A stretch of 64,000 nucleotides of DNA from Serripes groenlandicus. Taxonomy: Eukaryota > Mollusca > Bivalvia > Cardiida > Cardiidae. The translations under genes and the position numbers were made by a program. Each line of letters starts with the position of its first letter. The first letter of the stretch is position 1. Location: NCBI GenBank assembly GCA_031761405.1, contig JASEVX010000321.1:124001-188000 (forward strand). The letters are read 5' to 3'. A model generated the notes under the pieces. The model made no database searches, was not told the origin of the DNA, and worked only from the letters and a program-made list of their open reading frames with translations. Shown piece by piece: positions 53,026 to 64,000 of this stretch.

Positions 53026-53031
53026 AATAAA
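53026..53031 (+). terminator. polyadenylation signal AATAAA
   Basis: AATAAA starts 14 bp after the transporter stop codon, so a very short 3' UTR is possible. More distal signals may be used. Confidence 0.45.
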
Positions 53032-53349
53032 ACACTTATAACAGCGTACTGCCCGTTACGCTATCTTGCGTCTTTAATGGTAGATATCAACATTAAGTGT
53101 TGGACCTTGACTGCACTTTTATCTTATTGAAACACGGCAGTAAAAACAAGTATATGTTCTATCAAGTATGGTGGGCAAAACTATGACTTTCAAACGAGTT
53201 ATACTAAAATATCTTTAATTCAAAATTAACTCTTGATTTTGAAGGCTGACAGACAGAAGACAAACCAAATTCATTTTGGGTATCTAGTGTGCCTTGTAAT
53301 AACATGCACTCACTTACAAAATCGACTCCTTTCAATTTTTCATTATTTA

Positions 53350-53592
53350 CCGCTTCAGTGGTGTAGTGGTAGGGCGTCCATCCAGGGTGCCGGAGGTCGC
53401 GGATTCGATCACACGCCGGGTTATACCAAATACATTTACAAATGGTAGTAATGGCTGCCCTCCTTGGCGCTCAAGATTGAAATTTAGCAGTACGACTGAC
53501 TGGCTGGTGTCAAAATATATGGACCAGTAGTACTGGCACAGAAACGCCGTGATATAACGGAAAAGTGTTGAAAGTGGCGTAAAACCCTAACA
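53350..53592 (+). repeat. tRNA-derived SINE downstream of the transporter
   Basis: Head AGTGGTGTAGTGGTAGGGCG and GGATTCGATCACACG. Body AAATGGTAGTAATGGCTGCC and CTGGCTGGTGTCA. Tail CCGTGATATAACGGAAAAG and GTTGAAAGTGGCGTAAAA. Confidence 0.8.
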
Positions 53593-53599
53593 ATTCAAT

Positions 53600-55545
53600 A
53601 CAATAAAGTTTATTGCGTAAAACATACACACATGTTTGAAGAAACATACAGTTTAACACATAGACATGATTTTCGTAAAGTAAACGAAAAGAACACATAC
53701 ATTTACAATTTTCGGAAAAGCAAAGTAGTGATAATTGTGGGTGGATACATTTCACGTCCTAATTAAGTTTGCCTCATGAAAAAATCTACTTAATCCGTAT
53801 ATAGTTAGTTCGGAAGTTTCAGACATGAGATTGATAAATCAATCACGTTTTATTAAGTGAGCGTAGGGAACGACTCTCTATAAAGGTGATTGAATCACGT
53901 GTATGTCTTATTTCAAGAAATCCTGATTTAGTGAGTGCAACTAGACGATACACATTTGTTAGACATGTTGCGATTTGTTAAATGTGTTATTTTGACAGTC
54001 ATACCATGTCATATTTGTAGACAAGTTTTATCTTACACTCATTAATCCTCGGCTGTCTTCTTTAACATCCGGCAGTTTTGACACATAAGTTATGTCGTTC
54101 TTGCGAATTTGCATGCTGGTTGAACGCAATCACATTGATCAGAGCGATACAAAGAAATGTCGATGGCTTAGCTTGAAACAGTAGTAATTGCTTCTTAAAT
54201 CTGATCAAATGACCATCGCTCGACACAGGGTCATCGATTTGTCTGCATATTTGCGTTCTCAATTGAACATGTGCAGAAGTATTAAATATGTTATCGGTTT
54301 AATTTCTTTGTCAAATAAACTGTTAACTTAGTGTGTTTTTCCTATCATTGAGCCTTTTCAGTCTTCATATTAAGACTAGTATAGACACTGACACATTGGT
54401 TAATGTCTTATTCAACCGGTATCTATTCTCTCTATAAACAGATGCTCTATTGTAATGGTTTTATCCAAACATAATAACAAACCGGCATGGTTTAGCAAAA
54501 GTGGGAATTCTGTCAAGTTTCATTGACGACACCTTTCTGTGATTCTCAAGAATAAACTTTCGTATGGCCGGTAAATCTGTAGTAAATCTCATTGGCATCA
54601 AACCAAATTACATGGCTGTACATAATTTTCTGCACTAATAAACATGTCCAATATACTATGTAAGAACATTTCGGCATTACTTACACTGAACTTAGAGATA
54701 CAACTAACCAATCATGTACGATTTTTATTTATAAATTACACAATTAGGTCATTATAAGATTCGAGCCTTGTTTTCAGCAGATCTACGTACAGTGAACCAG
54801 AGACATCTCTGTCAACATGTAAATGAACACTCTCAGGAACGTTATACAAAGTTCTCGGGCAATCCGAATTAACAAATATGACCATACTAGTAACCTTTGT
54901 ATAATCTAAGCCTCGTCATTGGGAAAACCGACTTTCGGGAAATGGGAAGATCTGGATCGAACTGCGCATTCGCACAGTCATGTCAACATCTTCGCTGTTC
55001 GCTATCTGGTCATACAGGCATCATTGAAGCATCAAAACAACGATTATGACCATAAATTGATTATACAAAACAATATAGTTTTGGATGATGTAGGCCTCTA
55101 GCCCATATCATGTACGGTTTAACAATTTCAATAAACAATTGAATTAAATTGTGCTGCGTTTGTTTAACAACTGGTAAACATATACAGAAATTGTGTAGAT
55201 CGTTATGTGGTTATTTGAGCCCATACTTTTATACAAGGAGTCCAAAGACTTGTTGGAACACATATGAGCGGGAAGGTAGATGAATATAATATCCTCGTAT
55301 AGTTTACAATGAAAATAACGCATGGTTTTCATCATCCAAAACTTCGTGATTTGTCTGTATTAGGTAATACTGGCAAATCCGAAGCTCTACAAGAATGTGA
55401 TGTGTGAGTAATAACAAATACCTGACTCGCGGATGAAATGAGTATACTTTGAAGGTAAACCCGGTCTTATAATGTATTTTAACCTGAAATACATATATAG
55501 AGCACGCTTCGAAAGTTTTAGTTATATTTTGAAGTAATTAAAATG
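53600..55545. other. no gene recognised
   Basis: AT-rich intergenic DNA. Short frames (53510-53755, 54062-54262, 54919-55101, 55144-55335) lack recognisable domains or splice contexts. Confidence 0.4.
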
Positions 55546-55551
55546 AAATCT

Positions 55552-55991
55552 TGACCCTAACTTAACTCCTTGTGACAAAAAGTAAATTATTCATAATGAA
55601 ATTTCTCCTTGTGTCGTGATATCTTAAAATATATTTAATAATTTTATGGATTTTTTTCACGTTTTGCTAGATATTTTCAAAGGGTTCTTCTAATTACTGA
55701 CGCCTCTAATAGATTGAAGAACTTATGGGAATATATCAAGATATTCATGAAACCATTTCTTAGGGTAATCCCAGATGTCAATTTGATAATTGTGAAATAA
55801 TAATACATCTAGAAAGGTTATTGAATATCTATACAAAAGAAGGTATACTTACCGAAAAATCAAATTTGAAATCATAACATGGTAAAAGAACAAAATGCTC
55901 GGTTTATGCAATTTCTCAATTTGTCATATTTCTTTCAAAAGTCAAATGCTGCAGAGGCGTCAGAAAGCTTCTGTATCTGGGAAAGGGTTAA
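55552..55991. mobile_element. two TTAA-family MITE fragments
   Basis: The left fragment (55552-55715) has AACTTAACTCCTTGTGAC, AATTATTCATAATGAAATTT and TTACTGACGCCTCTAATAG. The right fragment (55890-55991) has AAATGCTGCAGAGGCGTCAG and TGGGAAAGGGTTAA. Confidence 0.55.
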
Positions 55992-56099
55992 TAACTGCGT
56001 TAAAGGCAAGAACCAATCAAAGGTTGATGATTGTGTTAACAGTTTTTTTTTCTTCTCCTCGTTAAACTATTGGGTCAATTGTGATGATACTTCAATGTC

Positions 56100-56765
56100 C
56101 TCTTCTTAATTCCTTCAATGCTGGATCCATCAAATATTCTGGTTTCCATGGCAACCGAAAGAAGGAAATGTTAAAGTTTATCTCCTCCCTTTTCGCCGAT
56201 TTTTCAAATAATTGAGCAGAAATGACCTTCTATAAGATTCCCTCAAGCCATGTTGATCTGTCAAAATACATGGCCAACTCAGGGCTAGGTTGTTTTGCCT
56301 TATATGGCTTAGTGAAAAGATCATCTTCACCAAAAGTGTCTGACCAACCTGTTCATCCATATGACTGCTTTTGCTCTGAACTGTTCGACAACAAGTTACA
56401 GAAAGTCAGTAAACTCCTGATTAATAATGTCTGATTCATGGAACTAGGCTGTTTGCTTTATATGGCTATAGTAAAACTTTTAAAAATCATCCGCACTAAA
56501 AGTGTCTGGCCGATTTTCAAATAGTTGTGTAGAAATGTTGCTTGGGTCACCCACCCTCTATCAGATTGCTTTAAGTCATATTGATTGGTTCAAAAGCATG
56601 GCAAAGGGACAGTGCTGTTAGCCTTATATTGGCTTTAGTGAAAACAATTTCACCGAAAGAATCTGATCAACCTTTAAATAATTGTGTAGAAATGTTCCTT
56701 TGGTGACCGATTCCTTCAAACCATCTTGATGTGTCGAACATCATGGCCATTAGGGTTCAGGGACT
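56100..56765 (-). mobile_element. array of about 160-bp units, minus strand
   Basis: Reverse of the units in 27184-28371 and 59985-60660: CTCAAGCCATGTTGATCTGT, TTTTGCCTTATATGG, AAAAGTGTCTGACCAAC and AGAAATGTTCCTTTGGTGAC at 160-bp spacing. The terminal hairpins are missing. Confidence 0.7.
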
Positions 56766-56828
56766 GTTTTGCCTTATATGGATATAGTGATTTAATCTTA
56801 CGATACTGGAAGAATGATTTATTGAATA

Positions 56829-57060
56829 ATTGAATATAGTTATAAACAGTGTTGTAAAAGGAGGAATTGCTCAAATGAGTCTGCACGAGGGTAAGGGTTA
56901 AACGCGACACTTTGTGTAAAAGCTTTTAAGTTTATCTTTATTATTGAATATAGTTGAAAACAGTGTTGTAAAAGGAGGAATTGCTCAAATGTGTCTGCAC
57001 GAGGGAAAGGGTTTAAACGCGACACTTAGTGTTAAAAGCTTTTTAAGTTTATCTCTATTA
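56829..57060. repeat. 114-118-bp tandem duplication containing a MITE end
   Basis: ATTGAATATAGTTGAAAACA, GGAGGAATTGCTCAAATG, TCTGCACGAGGGAAAGGG and AACGCGACACTT occur twice (starts 56829 and 56943). Each copy ends a TTAA-family MITE and carries the same flank. Confidence 0.85.
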
Positions 57061-57114
57061 ACGAAACTTTAAAATGTTACCGAAATCAGATAACGTTGTG
57101 TCGCTAAATACATT

Positions 57115-57306
57115 TTAACCCCACCCCTCATTCTCACATGCAACATATTTTTAGCAGACGACTTTGAAAATACCTAGGCAAAACTTTGGAATCCTCTTTT
57201 TATGTAATCATTATTATTAAACAGAGTTTAAAACAGTGTTTATCATGAGCAATGTCGTCGGCTGCAGAGACGTTTGATAAAGCGTCGGCATAAAGGAAAG
57301 GGTTGA
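57115..57306. mobile_element. TTAA-family MITE
   Basis: TTAACCCCACCCCTCATTC at the left, TTAGCAGACGACTTTGAAAA, GTCGTCGGCTGCAGAGACG and AAGGAAAGGGTTGA at the right, where TTAA has become TTGA. Confidence 0.75.
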
Positions 57307-57598
57307 CTTTGTTTCAGAATCACATAATCTATTCATACTAAACAAATTGTATTTTACATATTAATAAAGTCGAGTAAAAATATTCAATTTGCACACACAC
57401 TGTATGTGCAGAAAACTGTACATGTGTACTGTCACTGTTCATTTATTTAGTAATCAAAGCGCTGATAGCACTAATGAGCGAAGTACCTTCATTGATGTTG
57501 ACGCTGTTACTGTGAAAACCAGCATGACAATAAGTATAAGACCTGTCTTAGGTTCAACACATAAGAAACAAATGAATTATGTGATACAAAAAAATCCT

Positions 57599-57813
57599 TT
57601 AACACTTTCCCTCATACGGCAATTCTGTAGCAGACGACTTTGAACATATTTTTTACAAAAAATGGAAAATCTCTATATTTAAATGGAAAACATAAGACTA
57701 AAAGTTGAAAATAGAGTGTCAAAAGGAGAAATTGCACGTGTTGTGCACTATGTTTTCAAAAAGCCGTCTGCTGTAGATGCGTCAGAAAGCGTCTATATGA
57801 GGGAAAGGGTTAA
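57599..57813. mobile_element. TTAA-flanked MITE
   Basis: TTAACACTTTCCCTCATACG to TATATGAGGGAAAGGGTTAA. The central hairpin is partly deleted (AATTGCACGTGTTGTGCACT). Confidence 0.85.
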
Positions 57814-57819
57814 ACTTTC

Positions 57820-58440
57820 TATGACTAATTTGTGTGTGCAATGCAGATCCTGATCGGAATACGCAGATTAAAGAATAATTTGAGTATCTGTCCATTCGCA
57901 GTAAATAATGCAATAACACTACCTTGGTATTATCTTGGATAAGTGTATGGTTGTTGAAACAATTTGACTGTATACATGAGTGTAACACATTTTACATCTT
58001 ATTTGCATCAACATATATGGACTTACCCTTATTGTTTAAAGTGCTACTTTTGATACAAAAAAAAAGGTTATGCAAAATATTATATTATCCTTGTGTATGT
58101 TTATCCGAAAGACATTAATTAAACCTTAATTCAAAACACAGAGGAAAGGAATAAAGGAAGAGACCATTTATTCATGCCCTGTATGACCGCTCTTTGAACT
58201 TATTGAGCGAGAATCAGTTATATAATCGAGATAGTAACAGGAGACTTCATAACCGTTTATGATATCTGATAGTTTTACAACTTACTTACCCTTTTTCTCT
58301 CCCTTTTTCTCTAAACCGAAATTAGATGACGGCGAATTGGAACATATCCAAACAAAAATATGGGAATAATAAGTTTAACTGAATAAAGCGGGAAGCGTTG
58401 GCACAATGATTTTCAAAAGTGTTCTGCTTAATTTCCCCTA
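57820..58440. other. no gene seen
   Basis: AT-rich DNA. Nothing supported. Confidence 0.35.
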
Positions 58441-58443
58441 ATA

Positions 58444-58470
58444 CAGGGACAGTGTTATACCCTGTCCCTG
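58444..58470. repeat. 27-bp palindrome (CAGGGACAG)
   Basis: CAGGGACAG, a 9-nt loop, then CTGTCCCTG. The arm start is shared with the palindrome at 52431-52465. Confidence 0.85.
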
Positions 58471-58554
58471 CCTAATAACATGAACGCAGATAAGTGGCGG
58501 AAAATGGTATAAGAATAGCTGTAGAAAAGTGTGTTATATCTAGAATATTATTTT

Positions 58555-58690
58555 TTCATGCTACAGGTTTGAGACATTGTGTACATGTAAAAGGGAGGAT
58601 TGAGTCATTTTGAGTAATTGTTACATTTTCTAGAAAAGTTTTCACCCGCTTCATTTGTGTCGTATTCTAGCATGTAAAGGGTGAACACTG
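58555..58690. mobile_element. faint TTAA-family MITE remnant
   Basis: ACATGTAAAAGGGAGGATTG and AGTCATTTTGAGTAATTGTT resemble the central hairpin. The ends are not recognisable. Confidence 0.35.
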
Positions 58691-59308
58691 ACAGTTCATT
58701 AATGAAAACGTTCGAAGCCTGCCATTTCAAAGTGTTCCTCTGAGTTTATCAGTTTTCTGTGTATATACATTACAAGAGAAAGTTGATGCAAGGCATCAAT
58801 GTCGCCGGAAAAGACTGCATTGATTTATTTATGTATTCTTGACTTTCCTTAGTCTATTCAAACATTAGGAACGTTGAAATGAAAACATTTGCTTATAAAT
58901 TTTATATTCATACCTATACATTAGGGTATCTATAAAAAATTAACGAAATGTGTACACATTTATCTTGGCTTAAATTTAATTTTGCTGTTGTTACTTATTT
59001 AAATAATAGTATTCATTCATATAATTTCAATGTTTGTCAATCTTATTCGAATCACAAGGTAAATATCCTGGTATTGCTTTAAAGGGAGGTAATTTGAAGA
59101 AAACAAAAGTCTTCAAAAGGAGAAATATATCAGCATTACCGTCTACAGTTTAAATTGTTCTATTGTTTGTGGATTTAAAAATGTTCTTTTTTTCTTATTT
59201 CTACATGTACAACGAAATATTGCGGCTTCTCTTTGACGCTTTGCGTCAAACATTCGTCTTGTACTTGTCTAAAATAAAATAATATCACTCGCTGTTTCAT
59301 ATCGAAAT

Positions 59309-59320
59309 GCGCATGCGCGA
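59309..59320. promoter_or_regulatory. NRF-1-like palindrome
   Basis: TGCGCATGCGCG matches the NRF-1 consensus (YGCGCAYGCGCR). It is 8 bp upstream of an ATG that opens a 67-codon frame (59327-59530). No gene is proven. Confidence 0.3.
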
Positions 59321-59326
59321 AAATCG

Positions 59327-59530
59327 ATGTTAAAGGTCACGAAACTACACAACAGAATAGGGTCTATATTTAGCTTAGAAACAGTTCCTACTTTAGATAT
59401 TCATGGATTAACATTATTAAATGAATTCTACACAAATCAAGACATCTCTTTGAACATGAAAACAACATTTAGTAAGTTAAAATTGCTATTAAAAGGAGAA
59501 TCCGAAATTGACCTCAATGATGACACATAA
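59327..59530 (+). CDS. unrecognised short frame sharing sequence with 21.8 kb
   Basis: A 67-codon frame, LETVPTLDIHGLTLLNEF in the centre and an acidic C-terminus. I do not recognise it. Codons about 17-50 are shared with 21780-21900, where the frame is interrupted. It could be a small repeat-borne coding fragment, an exon or chance. Confidence 0.2.
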   Translation: MLKVTKLHNRIGSIFSLETVPTLDIHGLTLLNEFYTNQDISLNMKTTFSKLKLLLKGESEIDLNDDT

Positions 59531-59984
59531 GAGTCTGCATTAGGGGGTGTTGGTTCACGTCTTAAAGGGACCACTTTTGTCTTCGTAAATAAGACAAAAA
59601 ACTTAAATGCGAGTGAAATAAAAATCAAAGCGCTGAAGGCACTCAATTTGTTTGGGTACATAAAACTGTTCAAACATTTGCCTTTGCATAGATGTGTTAT
59701 TTATAAACTATGCATTGTTTATAAATATTACAACTTCGGGTAAAAGAATAAATGACGCATCAATTAAAATTAAATGCCATTTTAGTTGTCTATAAAAATA
59801 AATCATGAGACATACATGTGAATATTATATTTAATTTCCAAGTTTCAAAAGACATGTAAAACAAATGGATAACCATTATGGACCCTACTCACTCATCTAA
59901 GTATTTACCAATTTTTGTTACAAAAAAAATCACAATTGACCAAAGGTTTTCTAAAATCTTACTCAAAAGCTTCCTGCTTAACAA

Positions 59985-60660
59985 GAGATTTTTCAAGTTT
60001 TTAACTATAGCCATATAAGGCCAAATAGCCCTGCCCCCTGGGGGCCATGTTTGTCGACCAATCAACATGGCTTGGAGGAATCTGATAGATGGTCTCCCAA
60101 TGAACATTTCTACAAAAATAATTGAAAATTGGCCAAATACTTTCGGAGGAGAAGATTTTTCAAGTTTTGACTATAGCCATATTAGGCAAAAAAGCCCCGC
60201 CCGCTGGCGGCCATGTTTTTCGACCAATCAACTTGGCTGGAAGGAATCTGATAGAGGGTCACCCTAGAAACATTTCTACAAAATTATTTGAAAATCGGCC
60301 TGACACTTTTGGAGGAGAAGATTTTTTTGAGTTTGCACTATAGCCATATAAGGCAAAAAAGCCCCGCTCCCTGGCGGCCAAGGAACACTTCTTTAAAATA
60401 ATTTGAAAATCTGCCGACCAGTTTGGTAGAAGAAGAATTTTAAAGTTATTTTATTTTCGTTGCCATGGAAACCATAATTCTGCATGAATCACAAACATTT
60501 GAAGGAATTCTGGTGAGGTCAATGAGAGGATGCTTTCTGTGAAGTTTCATCCCAATTGACCCACTCGTTACTGAGGAGAAGATGTTGACGGACGACAGAC
60601 GCCGGACAAAAGGAGATCACAATAAATAACTTTCAGCACTTCGTGCTCAGGTGAGCTAAA
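59985..60660 (+). mobile_element. terminal-hairpin element with about 167-bp array, 3' end intact
   Basis: Units at 60002, 60169 and 60337 (ACTATAGCCATATAAGGC, TGGCGGCCATGTTTTTCGAC, CAATCAACTTGGCTGG, ATAGAGGGTCACC, GGAGGAGAAGATTTTT). 3' end: TTGACGGACGACAGACGCC, then CAGCACTTCGTGCTCAGGTG and AGCTAA. Confidence 0.8.
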
Positions 60661-61736
60661 AAAGAAACATCTATCCAAATGAAAGAGTAATTGAAATCAT
60701 GTAGACAATATTGTGGAAAAAGGCAGTACTAATATTTATATGAGCACTTTAAAAGAAACATGCTTCAGACTTCAGAGGCTTTTGAGTTCATTTGCATTAT
60801 AAAAGGATTAAATGCTCCAGAGAAAACCACTGGCCGCTGTTTCCTTTAAAGGGTGATTAAGCTTGCCAAATCAATTAAGGATGCGTGACCATACACTGTT
60901 AAGTTCTATTGTGTACGAGTGCCATTCCAAACAAATTATAAATGTTTTTTTCAAGTTTTGACTATAGCCATATTAGGCAAAAAAGCCCCGCCCGCTGGCG
61001 GCCATGTTTTTCGACCAATCAACTTGGCTGTAAGGAATCTGATAGAGGGTCACCCTAGAAACATTTCTACAAAATTATTTGAAAATCGGCCTGACACTTT
61101 TGGAGGAGAAGATTTTTTTGAGTTTGCACTATAGCCATATAAGGCAAAAAAGCCCCGCTCCCTGGCGGCCAAGGAACACTTCTTTAAAATAATTTGAAAA
61201 TCTGCCGACCAGTTTGGTAGAAGAAGAATTTTAAAGTTATTTTATTTTCGTTGCCATGGAAACCATAATTCTGCATGAATCACAAACATTTGAAGGAATT
61301 CTGGTGAGGTCAATGAGAGGATGCTTTCTGTGAAGTTTCATCCCAATTGACCCACTCGTTACTGAGGAGAAGATGTTGACGGACGACAGACGCCGGACAA
61401 AAGGAGATCACAATAAATAACTTTCAGCACTTCGTGCTCAGGTGAGCTAAAAAAGAAACATCTATCCAAATGAAAGAGTAATTGAAATCATGTAGACAAT
61501 ATTGTGGAAAAAGGCAGTACTAATATTTATATGAGCACTTTAAAAGAAACATGCTTCAGACTTCAGAGGCTTTTGAGTTCATTTGCATTATAAAAGGATT
61601 AAATGCTCCAGAGAAAACCACTGGCCGCTGTTTCCTTTAAAGGGTGATTAAGCTTGCCAAATCAATTAAGGATGCGTGACCATACACTGTTAAGTTCTAT
61701 TGTGTACGAGTGCCATTCCAAACAAATTATAAATGT
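60155..61736 (+). repeat. 791-bp tandem duplication, two copies
   Basis: 60155-60945 and 60946-61736 match base for base, apart from a G/T difference (CTTGGCTGGAAGG vs CTTGGCTGTAAGG) that I noticed by eye. Offset landmarks: CAAGTTTTGACTATAGCC at 60161 and 60952, ACAAATTATAAATGT ending at 60945 and 61736. Each copy holds the end of the terminal-hairpin element plus about 280 bp of flank. The junction shares a T run. Confidence 0.95.
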
Positions 61737-61739
61737 AAC

Positions 61740-63050
61740 CACTTTTCCCAATAAACCTATCATATACATTTGTGTATTTGTAACTTGCCGGGATGTGTCG
61801 ATACCGTCATGGTACAATGTGATATATATGCACAAATTGGTTTCACAAATCTTGTGTTAATGCACCTGTGGATATTTCGACAACAGATGCGGACTTTAAT
61901 TGTAACTTTTGTTAATTATTTGGCTATTATAATGATAAGATATGTGATTAAATTGGCAACATTTAATTTTTTTATTTATAACAGCCTTCAAATACAAATT
62001 TGGTTTATACGACGGTAAAGAAAGGTTATGGGAATTAAGAAATTGTTTAAATAAGCAAATTCTCCTTTTCCCACAATGTTTTCAATATATGTTGCTTTTT
62101 ACTATTTACACAGCAAGAAAAAAACATTTAACTTATTTGTTATAGATTAGTATTATTGTTGTATATATATATAATTACTAGAAACAAATTAAGATTAAAA
62201 GTGTTGTATATATATATATACTTATTGTTTATTTGTTATTTAAATTGTTCTGCCCCTTCCAAGTACCCTACAGAATAGAATGTTGCATGGATCATTTGCC
62301 TCGTAGTATGGCACATGGAAAACTGTTGAAAGTTACAAAGTAGAAAATGAAGAGGCCAAACAATAACTAGAACCCATGACCCTTCAATCGATTGTAAAGG
62401 AGAGGATATAATTGAAGCAAAACATATGGCTAGTTACTAGCAACCTATTCTATTCTTGCAATGTTTTCAAATTTCGTCCGCTGCAGATGCGTCAAAAGAC
62501 ATTTACTTGTCGAAAAATCAATCCATCAGTTCTCGTTATTGATATCTATATATATGATATACAGAGGAAAGTCGTTAAAACACTTTACAAAGAGATTCGA
62601 TTTCAGCATGATCTCGATTTTTGGTTTAATCTATATCACTGATAAAAGCAATCAAACACATTATATATTTACAAAGAAAACCCCGGATATGATCATATGT
62701 AACAAATTATACACATTTACCCATCTTTAATTAAATATTTTTTACAACAAATCATAGCGTCCGCAGATTTGCTCTATATTCTATAGCGTTCGCATTTTCC
62801 CTCTACATTGCATTTGTCCGCATTTTCCCTCTAAAATGTATTTGTCCGCAGATCGCGTCCGCACTTTAGACCCTCCCCCAATACCGTTGTATTTATAAAT
62901 AGAATTCGACGATCACGATTTCTCTGCAAATGTGTTACTCTCATTTTAAATGCATTTTATGACGCACATATTTGCTTTGTTAATTCTTTATACTATATTT
63001 ATATGGCCGACAAGGCACAAGGAAAATATTTTCAATTCTGTTTTTATTGG
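61740..63050. other. no gene recognised; simple repeats and MITE scraps
   Basis: TA-rich microsatellites near 62160-62222, MITE-family scraps near 62045-62100 and 62455-62510 (CGTCCGCTGCAGATGCGTC), and CGTCCGCATTTTCCCTC micro-repeats at 62758-62865. Confidence 0.45.
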
Positions 63051-63056
63051 TAGACT

Positions 63057-63068
63057 TGCGCATGCGCA
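63057..63068. promoter_or_regulatory. NRF-1-like palindrome TGCGCATGCGCA
   Basis: Perfect 12-bp palindrome matching the NRF-1 consensus. About 45 bp downstream is AGTCACGTGATG with an E-box. Either could belong to a promoter for a gene beyond the window, but no first exon is identified. Confidence 0.3.
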
Positions 63069-63119
63069 GAGGCTGCCATAGTCATAGTGAGTTTGAAGTC
63101 ACGTGATGTATATGCCCTT

Positions 63120-64000
63120 CACCACCAACAATTAAGTGCAATTTTTGGTTTGACTAATTTACGAATGCTCACAAAAGCAAACATAGAGTAACGAAAAAAA
63201 ATCCGATTATTCAAGCTTATAATAGAAAATAACAAGTCTTGTAAGTGTAAATATCATATTTAAAGTGTACACAATTATTTAGATATCACTACGCCAATAT
63301 AGCACTGCACCGCGCAATTACCCTTTGTAAATTGTAACCCTTTTTATTCCCCTCTCGTCAGAGATGTAAACATCCACTCGCCCGCTAACATAAGCGAGTG
63401 GAATGAAGGATCGGCTAGTACGAAATTCTAGGCGCTAGTCCATACATATTCGTTCATGTTCTTATTCATAAAGATAGTATGCATTGCTAAGCCTTTTCTT
63501 TCTCTTTCTCTCAGTCCATCTATTCCTTCGACAACGATTAACGATGACTTGCATTTTGGATAGGTGCTTTCGACAAGGTCCGCGTCTAAAGAAACAAATT
63601 TCATCAAATGATTTGAGCGCTTTAAATCACTTGTTTATAAAGCGTTTAGAATACTTTGATTATAATAGGCAGAACGAATAACGAATAAATCTTGCAAGAA
63701 GTCGATCATTTCTTTCGGCCAAAATCAGGTAAATGACCCGCGGATATTGGTTGTTACAACATAACTGATTCATCCCTTTATTATAAATTTGTATTACACA
63801 GTTCAAAATTAGATTTTGACAGTTTGTTCGTTATGATTTTGACGCGATTCAAGATTTTGACGCGATTATTTCGTTCATAGATTACTAACAGATGACTAAG
63901 TTGATGATGGAAAGAACATTAACAAGTTAAGTTAAGCTAAAACATGCACAGGCAGGCGAGTGTTTCATTAGGATAAGTGCAACACTCAATTCCCAATCCT
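63120..64000. other. no gene recognised
   Basis: AT-rich DNA with a CCACTCGC/GCGAGTGG hairpin at 63375-63402. The 65-codon frame 63484-63681 is not recognised. Confidence 0.35.

Overview
The window is eukaryotic, repeat-dense, AT-rich intergenic DNA, most likely from a bivalve mollusc. That assignment is inference. It rests on spliceosomal introns, tRNA-derived SINEs ending in an AACGCCGC-type core, the AAGAGGGCCATGATGGCCCT...GGTGAGCTAA elements with 145-168 bp internal arrays, many short TTAA-flanked elements, and no long prokaryote-like ORFs. Nearly everything in it is mobile-element material. I can support one host gene.

Layout. 1-9.5 kb: simple repeats, SINE pieces, a poly-G tract, one terminal-hairpin element and a cluster of TTAA-flanked MITEs. 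10.5-14 kb: a duplicated MITE+SINE block, an intact SINE with an 11-bp target-site duplication, and a nested hAT-like MITE. 14.7-18.8 kb: a LINE fragment, a 2.3-kb inverted repeat built on a 21-bp minisatellite, a 5S-rRNA-derived sequence and several fold-back elements. 22.4-24.6 kb: two minisatellites, then a mariner-like element with an internal deletion that keeps a 221-codon frame behind two tandem CRE octamers. 26-31 kb: terminal-hairpin elements with about 145-bp arrays, one nested in another, and more TTAA MITEs. 31.4-38.3 kb: a nearly full-length non-LTR retrotransposon (minus strand) inserted inside another terminal-hairpin element. Its ORF1 region begins with a membrane segment and a 2A-type DVETNPGP motif. 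38.7-44.3 kb: two OTU-like fragments, a fold-back element, a 5'-truncated LINE and minisatellites.

45.5-53.0 kb (plus strand) carries the host gene, a monocarboxylate-transporter-like (SLC16-type) MFS protein. It has four exons, all introns in phase 1, 519 codons in total, and a 45-bp coding minisatellite in the central cytosolic loop. Its introns hold SINEs, MITEs and an antisense Ty3/Gypsy pol remnant. 53-64 kb: MITEs, terminal-hairpin elements and an almost perfect 791-bp tandem duplication, with no gene I recognise.

No operon or pathway logic links these features. The structure is one gene embedded in layered transposon insertions. The most interesting signals are the 2A-bearing LINE, the coding minisatellite in the transporter, the family of hairpin-terminated elements that share ends but carry different arrays, and the deleted transposase frame with its CRE pair.
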